Origin: Terriglobus sp964251045
GTDB taxonomy: Bacteria > Acidobacteriota > Terriglobia > Terriglobales > Acidobacteriaceae
Direction of reading: 5' to 3'
DNA: 64,000 nt
NCBI GenBank assembly: GCA_964251045.1
Contig: CAXUHI010000012.1
Coordinates: 41,798-105,797, forward strand
The notes beneath the pieces were generated by a model. The model was not told where the DNA came from. It did not search any database and was given only the letters and a program-made list of their open reading frames with translations. Shown here piece after piece: positions 32,317-41,344 of the stretch. Position 1 is the first letter of the stretch. Each line of letters opens with the position of its first letter. The translations under genes and the position numbers were made by a program.

Positions 32317-32982
32317 ATGGCAACTACGGATCCGACGCAATCACTTAGCTTGCGTTCGCAGGAAGCACCCGATCTTCTCGGTCGTAATGATGGCAGCCTG
32401 GCAGCTTACCGCCGGCTCGCATTGCAGTTACACCACGATCTCGGCCACGGCCCGACATCGCGATCGGTGCTTGTGGTCAGCCCGGATGACGCGGGCACAT
32501 GCGCGCGTGTTGCTGCAAACCTTGCATGCTGCATGGCAGAAGAGCTGGGTCGCGGTGTGCTGCTGGCGGACGCGACTCGTGAAGGCATGCTATCGTCTGC
32601 GCTTGCAGACGCGATTCCTCTCGGCCTGAACAACCTGCTCTCAGACACCAGTCTTGGACTTGAGAAGCTGGTGCTGCCAACGTCTTTCGCGGATGTATCC
32701 TTTCTGCCGAGCGGAACGCGGAGCAAAGGCTACAGCCCCGAGAACAGCGACAGGCTGCTGCAGCAGGCGGCACTACGTTTCGACTTTGCCGTAGTTGCCG
32801 CCGGCGCCATTCTGAGCGATCCGTTTGCGCTTGCCAGCGCACCTTGCTATGGCGCGGTGCTGTTGCTGGTGGTTGAGAACGAGACGCCGACAAAACTGTT
32901 TGAAGAAGCAGGGCACTCCCTGAAGATGTGTGGAGTTGAACGACTCCACGTCACACTGGTCGAACGGCACGAGGTTGTCTAG
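32317..32982 (+). CDS. CpsD/CapB-like P-loop protein without a Walker A motif
   Basis: 221 residues from ATG 32317. Its position directly after a Wzz gene, the strand pattern SVLVVSPDDAGTCARVAANL and ELGRGVLLADATREG, and FDFAVVAAGAILSDPFALA match the BY-kinase/MinD-like fold of CpsD/CapB. The P-loop that should read GEGKS/T reads DDAGTC, with no Lys, and the Walker A' Asp is only partly recognisable (LLADATR). No Tyr cluster closes the C-terminus. It is therefore likely a non-catalytic paralogue that docks on Wzz. The fold call is by pattern only. Confidence 0.6.
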   Translation: MATTDPTQSLSLRSQEAPDLLGRNDGSLAAYRRLALQLHHDLGHGPTSRSVLVVSPDDAGTCARVAANLACCMAEELGRGVLLADATREGMLSSALADAIPLGLNNLLSDTSLGLEKLVLPTSFADVSFLPSGTRSKGYSPENSDRLLQQAALRFDFAVVAAGAILSDPFALASAPCYGAVLLLVVENETPTKLFEEAGHSLKMCGVERLHVTLVERHEVV

Positions 32983-32995
32983 GGCAGACGGAAGC

Positions 32996-34537
32996 ATGGC
33001 CATGCATGCGATGCTGGATACAGGCGTTGCCGAACCTTGGAACAAGCGTGCCCAGACCACGGCACTCGCCTTATCTCTGACCGCGTTACTATGCATCGTG
33101 ATCGCGGGTACGGCGATCGTCAGCCTGAAGTTCGGCGCGCTGCTGGCCGCCCTGGCCGGCTACATCATCGCCTCGGCCCTATCGGGCAATCCCCGCCTGC
33201 TGGCCATCTGGGCCTTCTTCTTCACGGCGCCTTTCAATCTCAGCAAATACATCGGCCACATCGACCTGGTAAGTGGCGAGATCGCCTATCGCATCGAGGT
33301 AAGCGACTTCTTCTTCGCCATCATGCTGTTCTACATTCTGCGAGAGGTAGTCACCGGGCGTAGAGCGGGTCTCAAGACGCCGAAGGTGCTGCTTTGGTGG
33401 GCTGCGATCTTTGCTATGGGTTGCGTGACTGCGCTCACGTTCCCGCGGCATAACCTGGTGGGACACGAGCTTGTCCGCATGCTGAAGATGTCGCTCGTGT
33501 TCATCGTCTTCTCGTCAGAGCTGCGGACCGTCACGCGCTTCCTGCATGTATGTGCCGCCATGCTGCTTGGGGCGCTGGTGCAGTCGCTTGTCGGTCTCGC
33601 GCAGTACGTGCATGGCAGCCCCCTCGGATATCCCGATCTTGGCGAGACCGCGGCGCGAACAACCGAGATCCTGTCGCAGACCTCCGTCCAGGGCGAACAG
33701 GTGTACCGCGTCAGCGCGTTCATGCTGCACCCAAACATCTTCGGTTGCTTTTTGGCCGTTGTAGTGCCCTTTGCACTTGGTCTGCTGCTGGTAAAAACAA
33801 GCCGATACGGCAGGGTGTTTTGCCTTATCGTGCTCGCCGCCAGCGTCCCCGCGCTGATCATCACGCAGTCGCGATCCAGCTGGCTGGGCTTCGTTGCGTC
33901 CTGTGCAACGGTCCTCCTGCTAAGTTTCTTTCATCGCCGAGTCAGCCGACTTTCAGTCTTCGCGGTTCCCGTACTGGCGCTCGTCTGTATCTCGATACTG
34001 GCGCCATTTTCCGGAAGCATCATCACTCGGCTGCTGCATAGCAAAGACGACGCAACGATCGGCCGTGAGGCCTTCAAAGAAGATGCGAAGCGCATGATCG
34101 CGGCAAAGCCCATCTTCGGATTTGGCCTCAACACGTATACCGTCGCGGTGCAGCCGTACATGCTCTTCTCAGTCGCTGCCTTCGAGGGTGGATTTCTCCC
34201 CCCCGTCCACAACATTTACCTGCTGTGGCTTGCTGAGACCGGCATTGTGGGATTCACCTGCCACGTCATGCTTTGGGGCACACTTTTTGTCCAGGCCTTA
34301 TTCAATTTGCGTGTTCGAAACGACATGCTCTACATGGTGAACGCCTGTTGCATTGGCGGGTATATCGCGCTCCTGGTAGATGGCAATTTCAGCTTTGAAT
34401 GGAGGATGACCACCGTTCACCGGACCTTCTGGGTCATGAGCGGCATGATCATGGCGATCTCATACTGGCGCCTGCAGCATGAGGCTGGGCCGGACGCGGA
34501 CCTGACTGAAGTGAAAGTCCTCGAAGGCGCATCATGA
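32996..34537 (+). CDS. O-antigen ligase/polymerase family membrane protein (Wzy-like)
   Basis: 513 residues from ATG 32996, 13 bp after the previous stop. About 11-12 membrane helices are visible (LSLTALLCIVIAGTAIVSLK, VPFALGLLLVKT, LIVLAASVPALIITQ). The periplasmic loop typical of Wzy_C/O-antigen ligases has the landmarks ITQSRSSWLGF and FGFGLNTYT, and HNIYLLWLAETGIVG lies near the end. It probably polymerises EPS repeat units on the periplasmic face. It overlaps the flippase gene by 4 bp. Confidence 0.85.
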   Translation: MAMHAMLDTGVAEPWNKRAQTTALALSLTALLCIVIAGTAIVSLKFGALLAALAGYIIASALSGNPRLLAIWAFFFTAPFNLSKYIGHIDLVSGEIAYRIEVSDFFFAIMLFYILREVVTGRRAGLKTPKVLLWWAAIFAMGCVTALTFPRHNLVGHELVRMLKMSLVFIVFSSELRTVTRFLHVCAAMLLGALVQSLVGLAQYVHGSPLGYPDLGETAARTTEILSQTSVQGEQVYRVSAFMLHPNIFGCFLAVVVPFALGLLLVKTSRYGRVFCLIVLAASVPALIITQSRSSWLGFVASCATVLLLSFFHRRVSRLSVFAVPVLALVCISILAPFSGSIITRLLHSKDDATIGREAFKEDAKRMIAAKPIFGFGLNTYTVAVQPYMLFSVAAFEGGFLPPVHNIYLLWLAETGIVGFTCHVMLWGTLFVQALFNLRVRNDMLYMVNACCIGGYIALLVDGNFSFEWRMTTVHRTFWVMSGMIMAISYWRLQHEAGPDADLTEVKVLEGAS

Positions 34538-36030
34538 ATGAGTCGATAGCCGACACAGAACTTGCTGAAGCCCTTGATCCGCCGCAGTCTGGCCTGCTGG
34601 ACGGCAACGTCAGCCGCAAGGTACTGAAAAATTCGGCTGCACAGCTGGTTGGCCGCTTCTCCGTAGCTCTAACCCGGTTTGTGATGGTTGCGGCAATTCT
34701 GCGCACGGGCGGCCGAACCCTATTCGCGCAATACTCCATCGTGCTGGGCATCCTCAGCCTGGGCGAATGGCTGGTCGACTTCGGCACCACCGACGCCTTT
34801 ACCCGTGAGGTCTGCAGAGAGCCGGGTCGTTCGCGCCGGCTGCTGCGAGCGCTCAGCGCCGTGAAGGTGGTCCAGTTCCCCATTTGTCTGGTGGCATTGT
34901 TTTCCCTTCTAATCGCGTTTCGCTATCCGGCCGTCGTGGTGAAAGCGGGCATGGTTGGCGCACTGAGCCTCTTCTGGTTTGCAGGCGTTCTCGTCTACCG
35001 GGTTGCATTCCGGTCACAGATGCGAGTGGAACTGGATGTCTCTGCCGAGTTCCTGTCCGTGCTGGTACTGGTTCCATGTACCTTGCTGGTGTGCCGCTAC
35101 CATCTCGGCCTGATTGCAATCTTCTGGGCCTACTTCCTGTCGAGGATCGTGTTCTTCGCATGTTGCGTGTGGGTCGACAGGGGCACGGTACCGCTCCTGC
35201 CCGACAAAGAGGCTTTCGAAAAAGTCTCGTGGGGAGCGCGCATCTCTTTCGCGATCGGTGTTGCCGGTTTTCTGGCAGTTGGTTACGAGACGACGGACAT
35301 TCTGCTGCTTTCGCGCTTCGGGTCACTTACCGATGTCGCCGTCTATTCCGGCGCGCAGAAGCTGGTGACACCGGTGATGATGGCGATGGCTGCGGTCGCT
35401 TCCACCTTCTATCCTGTCTTCGCCAGTTACTGGCCGGCGGACCAGGACAAGTTCCGGCAGACCTGTCAACGCGCATTGGAATCCGTGCTGGTGCTTGCCG
35501 GTCTGTCGGTCGCTCCCCTGATCGCGGGTTCCGGTTTCTTTATGCGGCTGCTTGGGCCACAGCTTGCAGACGGCGGCGAAGCGCTGAAGGGCATGGCGCT
35601 CCTTTGTTTCCTGAAGACCATCACCATCACACTGGGACCTATTCTCTACATCACCTTTGCGCAGCGCCAGCTCCTGAAGATGGTATCGGTAGCCCTGGTT
35701 CTGAAGGTCGTACTGATATCGCTGCTGGTACGAAGGTTTGGTTATGCGGCTGTTATCGGCATCAGCATCGGGCTCGAGATCGCGTTCGGCACGGTCACTG
35801 TCCTGATGATCCGCAGCTTCACCGGGTGGCGCGTACATTGGGCCAAACCGATCAAGGTGATGCTCACTCTCTCTGCTGTGATTGCCGTCACCACCCTGTT
35901 GAAGCTTCACGGCATCGCAGCGGCAGTCGTCGCCGCAATGCTCTACCTCGCCATCGTTCTGGCGGCAAGCATTGTCAAAGTGTCAGAGGTGAAGCAACTC
36001 CTCGCCAGGAACCCAGAGCCTGTCACTTAA
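34534..36030 (+). CDS. Polysaccharide repeat-unit flippase (Wzx, MOP superfamily)
   Basis: 498 residues, starting at the ATGA overlap with the polymerase stop. About 12-14 helices of the MATE/MOP fold are present; the first region reads RKVLKNSAAQLVGRFSVALT and the middle GYETTDILLLSRFGSLTDVA, VYSGAQKLVTPVMMAMAAVA and STFYPVFASYW, as in Wzx proteins. It would move the lipid-linked repeat unit across the inner membrane. Confidence 0.9.
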   Translation: MNESIADTELAEALDPPQSGLLDGNVSRKVLKNSAAQLVGRFSVALTRFVMVAAILRTGGRTLFAQYSIVLGILSLGEWLVDFGTTDAFTREVCREPGRSRRLLRALSAVKVVQFPICLVALFSLLIAFRYPAVVVKAGMVGALSLFWFAGVLVYRVAFRSQMRVELDVSAEFLSVLVLVPCTLLVCRYHLGLIAIFWAYFLSRIVFFACCVWVDRGTVPLLPDKEAFEKVSWGARISFAIGVAGFLAVGYETTDILLLSRFGSLTDVAVYSGAQKLVTPVMMAMAAVASTFYPVFASYWPADQDKFRQTCQRALESVLVLAGLSVAPLIAGSGFFMRLLGPQLADGGEALKGMALLCFLKTITITLGPILYITFAQRQLLKMVSVALVLKVVLISLLVRRFGYAAVIGISIGLEIAFGTVTVLMIRSFTGWRVHWAKPIKVMLTLSAVIAVTTLLKLHGIAAAVVAAMLYLAIVLAASIVKVSEVKQLLARNPEPVT

Positions 36031-36090
36031 CGAGAGATATACAAAACAATGAGCAAATCGTAATCTTCTCAGAAAGAGGGTGTCCTTTAC

Positions 36091-36966
36091 ATGAGCCGCA
36101 AAGCGTTGAAAGTGGGACCCGTTGAGGCTGTTGTGTTTTACCCCGGTGGCCTCTCGAAGAAAGTTCGCAGTCTTGGTGGAATTCTGTCGAAGCCCTCTGA
36201 GGACGGGGAAGAGCACCTCGCACAGATGCCGTATGCAGAACCAAACCCGGCGACTGCAGACTTGCAGAAGCGGGTGGACGCGATCGAGTGGTATCACACG
36301 ATTGACTTGGGAAATGGCGTCGTCACGCCCGGATGGTTCGACCTGCGTGGGGAACTGGACAAGTATCCGCTGCCGGCGCGGATGGATGGCATGCGTGTGC
36401 TTGACGTAGCGACGTTCGACGGCTTTTGGGCGTTTGAGTTCGCGCGCCGCGGCGCAGATGTTGTTGCGCTCGATATTGAGTCGTTCTCTTCGGTCGACAT
36501 GTCGCCGCGGATCCGCCGCACAAAGACCCAGGAATACCTGGAACGCAAAACCGGCGAGGGATTTGCACTCGCCCGTGAAGTGCTAAACCTGCCTGTGCAT
36601 CGTGAAATCTGCAACGTGTACGATCTGTCTCCAGAACGGCTCGGCATGTTCGACTTCGTTTTTGTCAGCGACTTGCTGCTTCATCTTATGAACCCCATGA
36701 AGGCGCTGAACAACATGTGCTCCGTTACCAAGGGCCACGCAGTCATCGCAGAGGTGTATGACGCGCGCCTGCCGGAGAACGAGAAGCTGATGTATTACGA
36801 GGGCGGAGAGGTGCACAACACCTGGTGGTCGCTCAGTTTTGGTGCACTGCAGCAGATGGTCATTGATGCAGGCTTCCGCAAAGTCGAGCTTACAAACCGC
36901 TTCATGACGGGCTATCGCGGACAGCGTGCCGTTCTGCCCCATGCCAGCTTTCGGGCCACGCCGTGA
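36091..36966 (+). CDS. CmoB-like class I SAM methyltransferase
   Basis: 291 residues. The segment RVDAIEWYHTIDLGNGVVTP and then GWFDLRGELDKYPLP is the hallmark of the CmoB/DUF1698 group, followed by the SAM motif MRVLDVATFDGFWAFEFARR and the later FDFVFVSDLLLHLMNPMKAL. CmoB itself modifies tRNA wobble uridine, but relatives inside polysaccharide loci are common and are thought to modify sugars. The N-terminal 45 residues are extra. It overlaps the next gene by 4 bp (GTGA). Confidence 0.82.
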   Translation: MSRKALKVGPVEAVVFYPGGLSKKVRSLGGILSKPSEDGEEHLAQMPYAEPNPATADLQKRVDAIEWYHTIDLGNGVVTPGWFDLRGELDKYPLPARMDGMRVLDVATFDGFWAFEFARRGADVVALDIESFSSVDMSPRIRRTKTQEYLERKTGEGFALAREVLNLPVHREICNVYDLSPERLGMFDFVFVSDLLLHLMNPMKALNNMCSVTKGHAVIAEVYDARLPENEKLMYYEGGEVHNTWWSLSFGALQQMVIDAGFRKVELTNRFMTGYRGQRAVLPHASFRATP

Positions 36967-38000
36967 TACAGGACGAGACAACCAGCGCAAGCACAAGCGC
37001 CCCCTTCAGCCTGGCGGCAAGCATCGTGGTTCCCACACGTAACCGCAGCATCTTGTTGCGCGAACTCCTGAACTCTCTTCTGGCGCAGGATGTCGATCCA
37101 TCAACCTACGAAATTATCGTCGTCGACAATTGTTCCAAAGACGATACGGCACAGATGATTGAAGCCCTGCAGGCAGAGCACCCCGGCCGCATCGTCTATC
37201 ACCCGCTCGTGCATGATCGCGGCCCTGTCCATGCCCGCAACGTCGGTGTGACCATCGCTCGCGGCCGGGTGATTGCACTGACTGACAGCGACTGCCGCGC
37301 GCAGAGTGACTGGCTGAGACGCGGCCTGGAGCCCTTCAATGGCCCCGTCGCTTTCGTGAGCGGCGCCGTGCTCGACAAGCCGGAGCAAAAGCTTCGCCTG
37401 TTCTCCGGGTCGTATTCCCCGGTCACCAAAGAGCATCCCACCTACCCCGCGTGCAATATCTTCTATCGTCGCGACGTTTTCCTGCAGATGAACGGCTTTG
37501 ACGAGTCGCTCTACTTCCGCAACTTCATCGACGGCAAGCCGGTGGAGTGCGCCGATACAGACCTTGCATGGCGCATCCGCGATGCGGGCCAGAGCAATGC
37601 TTTCGCGCGCAATGCGGTTATCTATCACGAAGTCGCGAACCGTAAGCCGTTGAACTGGATCGTCGATCCATTTCGCATCTTCGCGGTGCCTGCCCTGGTG
37701 AAGCGTCATCCGGGATTAAGGCCGTTGTTGCTGATGGGCGGACTGTTTTTTCGTCTGGAAAACCTGCTGTTTGATGTTGCTCTCCTCGCGGCGCTGCTGG
37801 GGATTTTTGCCAGTCACTACTTCTTTCTGGCATGCCTGCCCTATTTCATCTATGTTTTCTACCTGATGGCGCGGGAGAACTTTAGCGTGCTGCGAATCCC
37901 GAAGCTGATCGCCCAAGTGATGCTGCTTTCCCTGCGGCAGTTCTTCGTGAGCGCCGGTCTGATCTACGGCAGCCTGCGGTTTGGCAGTCTGGTGCTGTGA
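36963..38000 (+). CDS. Family 2 glycosyltransferase with C-terminal membrane helices
   Basis: 345 residues from a GTG overlapping the previous TGA. The GT-A start ASIVVPTRNRSILLRELLNS, the DTDxR-type motif LTDSDCRAQSDWL and the late ED-like ECADTDLAWRIRDAG are present. Two or three hydrophobic helices follow (LLFDVALLAALLGIFASHYF, FLACLPYFIYVFYLM), so it is membrane anchored. It adds one sugar to the lipid-linked repeat unit; donor and acceptor unknown. It resembles the minus-strand GT2 at 42048, down to the shared ends SLRFGSLVL and SLRFGALIL. Confidence 0.9.
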   Translation: MIQDETTSASTSAPFSLAASIVVPTRNRSILLRELLNSLLAQDVDPSTYEIIVVDNCSKDDTAQMIEALQAEHPGRIVYHPLVHDRGPVHARNVGVTIARGRVIALTDSDCRAQSDWLRRGLEPFNGPVAFVSGAVLDKPEQKLRLFSGSYSPVTKEHPTYPACNIFYRRDVFLQMNGFDESLYFRNFIDGKPVECADTDLAWRIRDAGQSNAFARNAVIYHEVANRKPLNWIVDPFRIFAVPALVKRHPGLRPLLLMGGLFFRLENLLFDVALLAALLGIFASHYFFLACLPYFIYVFYLMARENFSVLRIPKLIAQVMLLSLRQFFVSAGLIYGSLRFGSLVL

Positions 38001-39130
38001 AGCGAAGCCAGACAGGCCGGGTACGCCGTGTCGCATTGGTCTCAGTGACCATGGGCGAGGTTCAGCGCGGCTATGAACGATTGGTCCGTGATCTTTTCGA
38101 GCTGGTGCGAAGCGACATCGACATCACCCTGATCAAGGGCAGTGGCAGCACCATGGACGGGCAGGAGCGCGTGCTCCGGCTCGCACGATGGGCGCGCAGG
38201 CCGGCAAGGCTGCTGCCGTTCAAAGCAGTCGCAGGATCTGAATACAAGCAGTACAAAGCGGACTGCCTGGCATGTGCATTCGGTCTGTTGCCTGAGCTGA
38301 TTGCCGGCAAGTACGACATCGTCCACTTCCTGGACCTGCCACTGGGCTACATGATGCAGAGGCTCAAGCCTATGTTTCGTCTCAAGCAGAAGCTGCTCAT
38401 GACGAACGGCTGCTGCATGGTTCCCAAGTACTTTCCCCGCGTGGACTGCATCCATGAGATCACGCAGCCGAGCTACGACGATGCGCTTGCGCAGGGAGCG
38501 TGCCCTGATCTTGTCCACTTGATCCCGATCGGTATCCACACCGAAAAATTCGAGCGCTCGCAGACTCGTGAAGAACTGCGCCGCAAGTACCAGGTGCCGC
38601 AAGACACGTTTGTGATCCTGTCCGTTGCAGCCATCAAGCGTGTACACAAGCGAACGGATTACCTCATCCGCGAGCTAAGTCAGCTCAAAGGAAACTTCCT
38701 CTTCTGGCTCGACGGCAATCCAGAGGACGCGACTCTGATCGAAGAGGCACGTGCGGTGCTCGGCGAAAAGTGCAGAGTCACGCTGGTACCCACAAAGGAT
38801 GTCGGCGATCTATATCACCTGGCCGATGTGATGGTGCATGGTGCATTGGAAGAAGCATTCGGCTTATCCATCGTCGAAGGCTTATCGACAGGCATACCTG
38901 TGTTGACCCACTGCTCACCCCACTTTCGCTGGCTGACGGGCGAGGATGCCGGTCTGGTCGATATGGCGAAGCCCATGGCCCTCGCACAGCGCCTGCAGAG
39001 CATGATGAACGAGAACTCGCCTGATCCTGCTGCTGGCGCGGCAAGGGCCGCGCGCGTGCGCGAACGCTTTGATTGGCAGGCGCTGAAGCCTGCTTACCTG
39101 GACATGTACCGCAAGCTGGTTGAGATCTGA
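37997..39130 (+). CDS. Family 4 glycosyltransferase (GT-B)
   Basis: 377 residues from a GTG in a 4-bp overlap. N-terminal GYERLVRDLFELV matches the G-x-E-x-h layout of GT4 acceptor domains. The donor domain has VILSVAAIKRVHKRTDYLIR, VHGALEEAFGLSIVEGLSTG and IPVLTHCSPHFRWLTG, with the E-x7-E motif (EEAFGLSIVE). A retaining enzyme that uses a nucleotide or CDP sugar is expected. Confidence 0.9.
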   Translation: MKRSQTGRVRRVALVSVTMGEVQRGYERLVRDLFELVRSDIDITLIKGSGSTMDGQERVLRLARWARRPARLLPFKAVAGSEYKQYKADCLACAFGLLPELIAGKYDIVHFLDLPLGYMMQRLKPMFRLKQKLLMTNGCCMVPKYFPRVDCIHEITQPSYDDALAQGACPDLVHLIPIGIHTEKFERSQTREELRRKYQVPQDTFVILSVAAIKRVHKRTDYLIRELSQLKGNFLFWLDGNPEDATLIEEARAVLGEKCRVTLVPTKDVGDLYHLADVMVHGALEEAFGLSIVEGLSTGIPVLTHCSPHFRWLTGEDAGLVDMAKPMALAQRLQSMMNENSPDPAAGAARAARVRERFDWQALKPAYLDMYRKLVEI

Positions 39131-39703
39131 ATGCCGTATATCCTGCAGCGCTACAGTCGGCGACAGACCCGCGAGTTGATGCGCGCGGACTATGAGCGGC
39201 TGTATCAACTACTTGCGCGCGGCCAGCCGCAACCGCCGGTGCTGGTCTGGTGCCACCCTTCGTTTCTGTGTACGTGTCTGTACCGGCTGTCGAACCACTT
39301 CTATCGCTCAGGGCACCGCTACATCGCGCGGTTCTGGTGGCACCTGAACATGTTGCTTACGGGTGCCGATGTGAGCGAACCTGCTGACCTCGGTGGGGGG
39401 CTGGTTGTCCTGAGCCCTGCCGGTGCAGCCCTGATGGGTAAGGCGGGCCGCAACCTGACCGTCATGCCGTGCGCCGGGCTGGGCGGTGAACTCGGTCGCC
39501 TGCTGGACGTTGGGGGAGGCCCCGGCGTACCGGTGCTGGGTGATGACGTCATCCTGGAGCCCCACTGTGGTGTACTGGGCCCCGTGATTGTTGGCGATCG
39601 TGTGCGCGTGGGGGCGGGTATGGCGCTATGCTTCGATGTGCCCGACGACACCTACGTCGAATCTCCGAACGTGCGCTTTCTGAAGAGGAAGGACCTGGCA
39701 TGA
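39131..39703 (+). CDS. Serine O-acetyltransferase-like protein (LbH)
   Basis: 190 residues, starting directly after the previous stop. The N-terminus is helical with WCHPSFLCTCLYRLSNHFYR, as in CysE-like proteins, then left-handed beta-helix turns (VPVLGDDVILEPHCGVLGPV, IVGDRVRVGAGMALCFDVPD). The catalytic His/Asp of CysE is not obvious, so it may acetylate a sugar rather than serine. It overlaps a second protein of the same kind by 4 bp. Confidence 0.75.
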   Translation: MPYILQRYSRRQTRELMRADYERLYQLLARGQPQPPVLVWCHPSFLCTCLYRLSNHFYRSGHRYIARFWWHLNMLLTGADVSEPADLGGGLVVLSPAGAALMGKAGRNLTVMPCAGLGGELGRLLDVGGGPGVPVLGDDVILEPHCGVLGPVIVGDRVRVGAGMALCFDVPDDTYVESPNVRFLKRKDLA

Positions 39704-40344
39704 CACGGGTCGAAGCCAGATGCGCTGCGTACCAGCACGGCAATCTACTGCCCTTGCGCGCGGAAATCTTCTCAGATATCCGACGGTTCATGACGAAGTC
39801 AGAAGCCAGCCTCGCCGCTTCTGATGACACATTTCACCGCGTCAGCGCGTTTCTAACCCCTGAGCTTCTGGCTCAGACGATCTATCGGTTTGCCCATTAC
39901 TGCTATGTGCGCCGATGGTTGTTCACCGCGACGCTGCTGACCCGCATGAATAGCATGGTTCACAAGATCAATATCCCACCCCAAAGCTGCATCGGGCCGG
40001 GATTGCACATTCCTCATCCCTGCGGCATAACCTTTTGCGGGTCCGCGGGAAGTGACTGCACGCTGTACTCACTCGCGACCGTGGGCGCGGATGTAGCGTA
40101 TGCCGACGGACCTGTCGACCAGTCACCGTATCTCGGGGATCGTGTAACCATCGCCGCCCATGAGGCTATTCTCGGGCCGATGACAATGGGCGACGACGTG
40201 AAGACGGGCCTGTTTACCTTTCGAATGGACTTCGATGTTCCTTCGGGGGTGATCGTTCGTGGAAGGGTAAAGAAACCCTCGCTCCACGCGAAGCCAGGCC
40301 CGCTGGACGCCTTTCAACGGCCCGCACCGGAGCAGGGTGCATGA
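39700..40344 (+). CDS. Serine O-acetyltransferase-like protein (second copy)
   Basis: 214 residues from ATG 39700 (ATGA overlap). It has the same plan as its neighbour: helical start with IYRFAHYCYVRRWLFTATLL, then hexapeptide turns (GPGLHIPHPCGITFCGSAGS, YLGDRVTIAAHEAILGPMTM). The motif LHIPHPCGI matches the H-P motif around the CysE catalytic histidine better than the first copy does. A working pair, with one catalytic and one degenerate partner, is possible. It is likely an O-acetyl modifier of the EPS. Confidence 0.75.
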   Translation: MTRVEARCAAYQHGNLLPLRAEIFSDIRRFMTKSEASLAASDDTFHRVSAFLTPELLAQTIYRFAHYCYVRRWLFTATLLTRMNSMVHKINIPPQSCIGPGLHIPHPCGITFCGSAGSDCTLYSLATVGADVAYADGPVDQSPYLGDRVTIAAHEAILGPMTMGDDVKTGLFTFRMDFDVPSGVIVRGRVKKPSLHAKPGPLDAFQRPAPEQGA

Positions 40345-41297
40345 TGCTCCTTTCTTTCGTGATTCCGACTTTCAATCGATCGCAGTTACTGCGCAAAACG
40401 TTGCCGGCCCTGCTCGAGCAGGTCACGGAGCCGTGGTTCGCTTACGAAGTGATCTTTGTGAGCAACGGCTCTTCTGACGCGACGGACGAGTTGCTCCGCG
40501 AGGCGGCAGCACGCAATGAAGGCCGACTGCGTTACTTCTATATCGATCCGACGGGTGGTCCTTCGGCACCGAGGAACCACGGGATACGCGAGGCGAAGGG
40601 CGATATCGTCATCATCCAGGATGATGACGTGTTGCCCGATGCGACGATGGTGTTGGAGCATGCGAAGTTTCATCGCGACCACCCTGCAGCACATCATGCT
40701 GCGCTTGGAGAGGTGTATGTACCGCCTGAGCTGCTACAAGATCCCATGACGCTGTTCCATAGCTTTCCGTATCACGAGGTAAGCGGGCTCGATAGGCTCA
40801 GCTACCTGCACTTCTGGACGTGTAATGTCTCGCTCAAGCGAGACTTTATGCTGAGCGCGGGCATGTTTGATGAATCCTTTCTTTTTTACGAGGACGTGAT
40901 CTGCGCGCACCGCCTGCAGGCGAATGGCATGCATCTTCATTTTCTTCCGTCGGCAAAGGGAGCGCATCTGCACGAGTTGAAGGCTAGCGACGTGGCGAAA
41001 AAGGGCCGCTTTTATGGGCAGTGGCTTTACAGATTTTTTCAGGCCTATCCTTATCCCGAAGTGATGCAGCGGTTTGAGATCATCTCGCCCAGATTCGGTC
41101 CGGTGCCGTACGTCAGAAGCATTGCGAAACGCGTGCGCTTTCACTTGATTGACAACCCAATCACCTGGCTCGGCTTTCGAATCGCCGGTGTTCTGAAGAG
41201 CCCAAGAAACGGCATGACTGACTTCTACTATTCCTACGTACTGCGAAGGAACATCTTCGCGGGCTATAACTCGCAACGGAGACAAGAGCTTCCATAG
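40341..41297 (+). CDS. Family 2 glycosyltransferase
   Basis: 318 residues, starting in the overlap ATGATG. The GT-A landmarks are LLSFVIPTFNRSQLLRKTLP, GPSAPRNHGIREAKGDIVI, the metal motif IIQDDDVLPDAT, and the late ED motif FLFYEDVICAHRL. No membrane helix is visible. It is the last gene before a 47-bp gap and the hydroxylase gene. Confidence 0.9.
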   Translation: MMLLSFVIPTFNRSQLLRKTLPALLEQVTEPWFAYEVIFVSNGSSDATDELLREAAARNEGRLRYFYIDPTGGPSAPRNHGIREAKGDIVIIQDDDVLPDATMVLEHAKFHRDHPAAHHAALGEVYVPPELLQDPMTLFHSFPYHEVSGLDRLSYLHFWTCNVSLKRDFMLSAGMFDESFLFYEDVICAHRLQANGMHLHFLPSAKGAHLHELKASDVAKKGRFYGQWLYRFFQAYPYPEVMQRFEIISPRFGPVPYVRSIAKRVRFHLIDNPITWLGFRIAGVLKSPRNGMTDFYYSYVLRRNIFAGYNSQRRQELP

Positions 41298-41344
41298 CTG
41301 TTTGGCTGCGCCGTCGTAAATGGAACGAGAGCAACGGAGGACAC

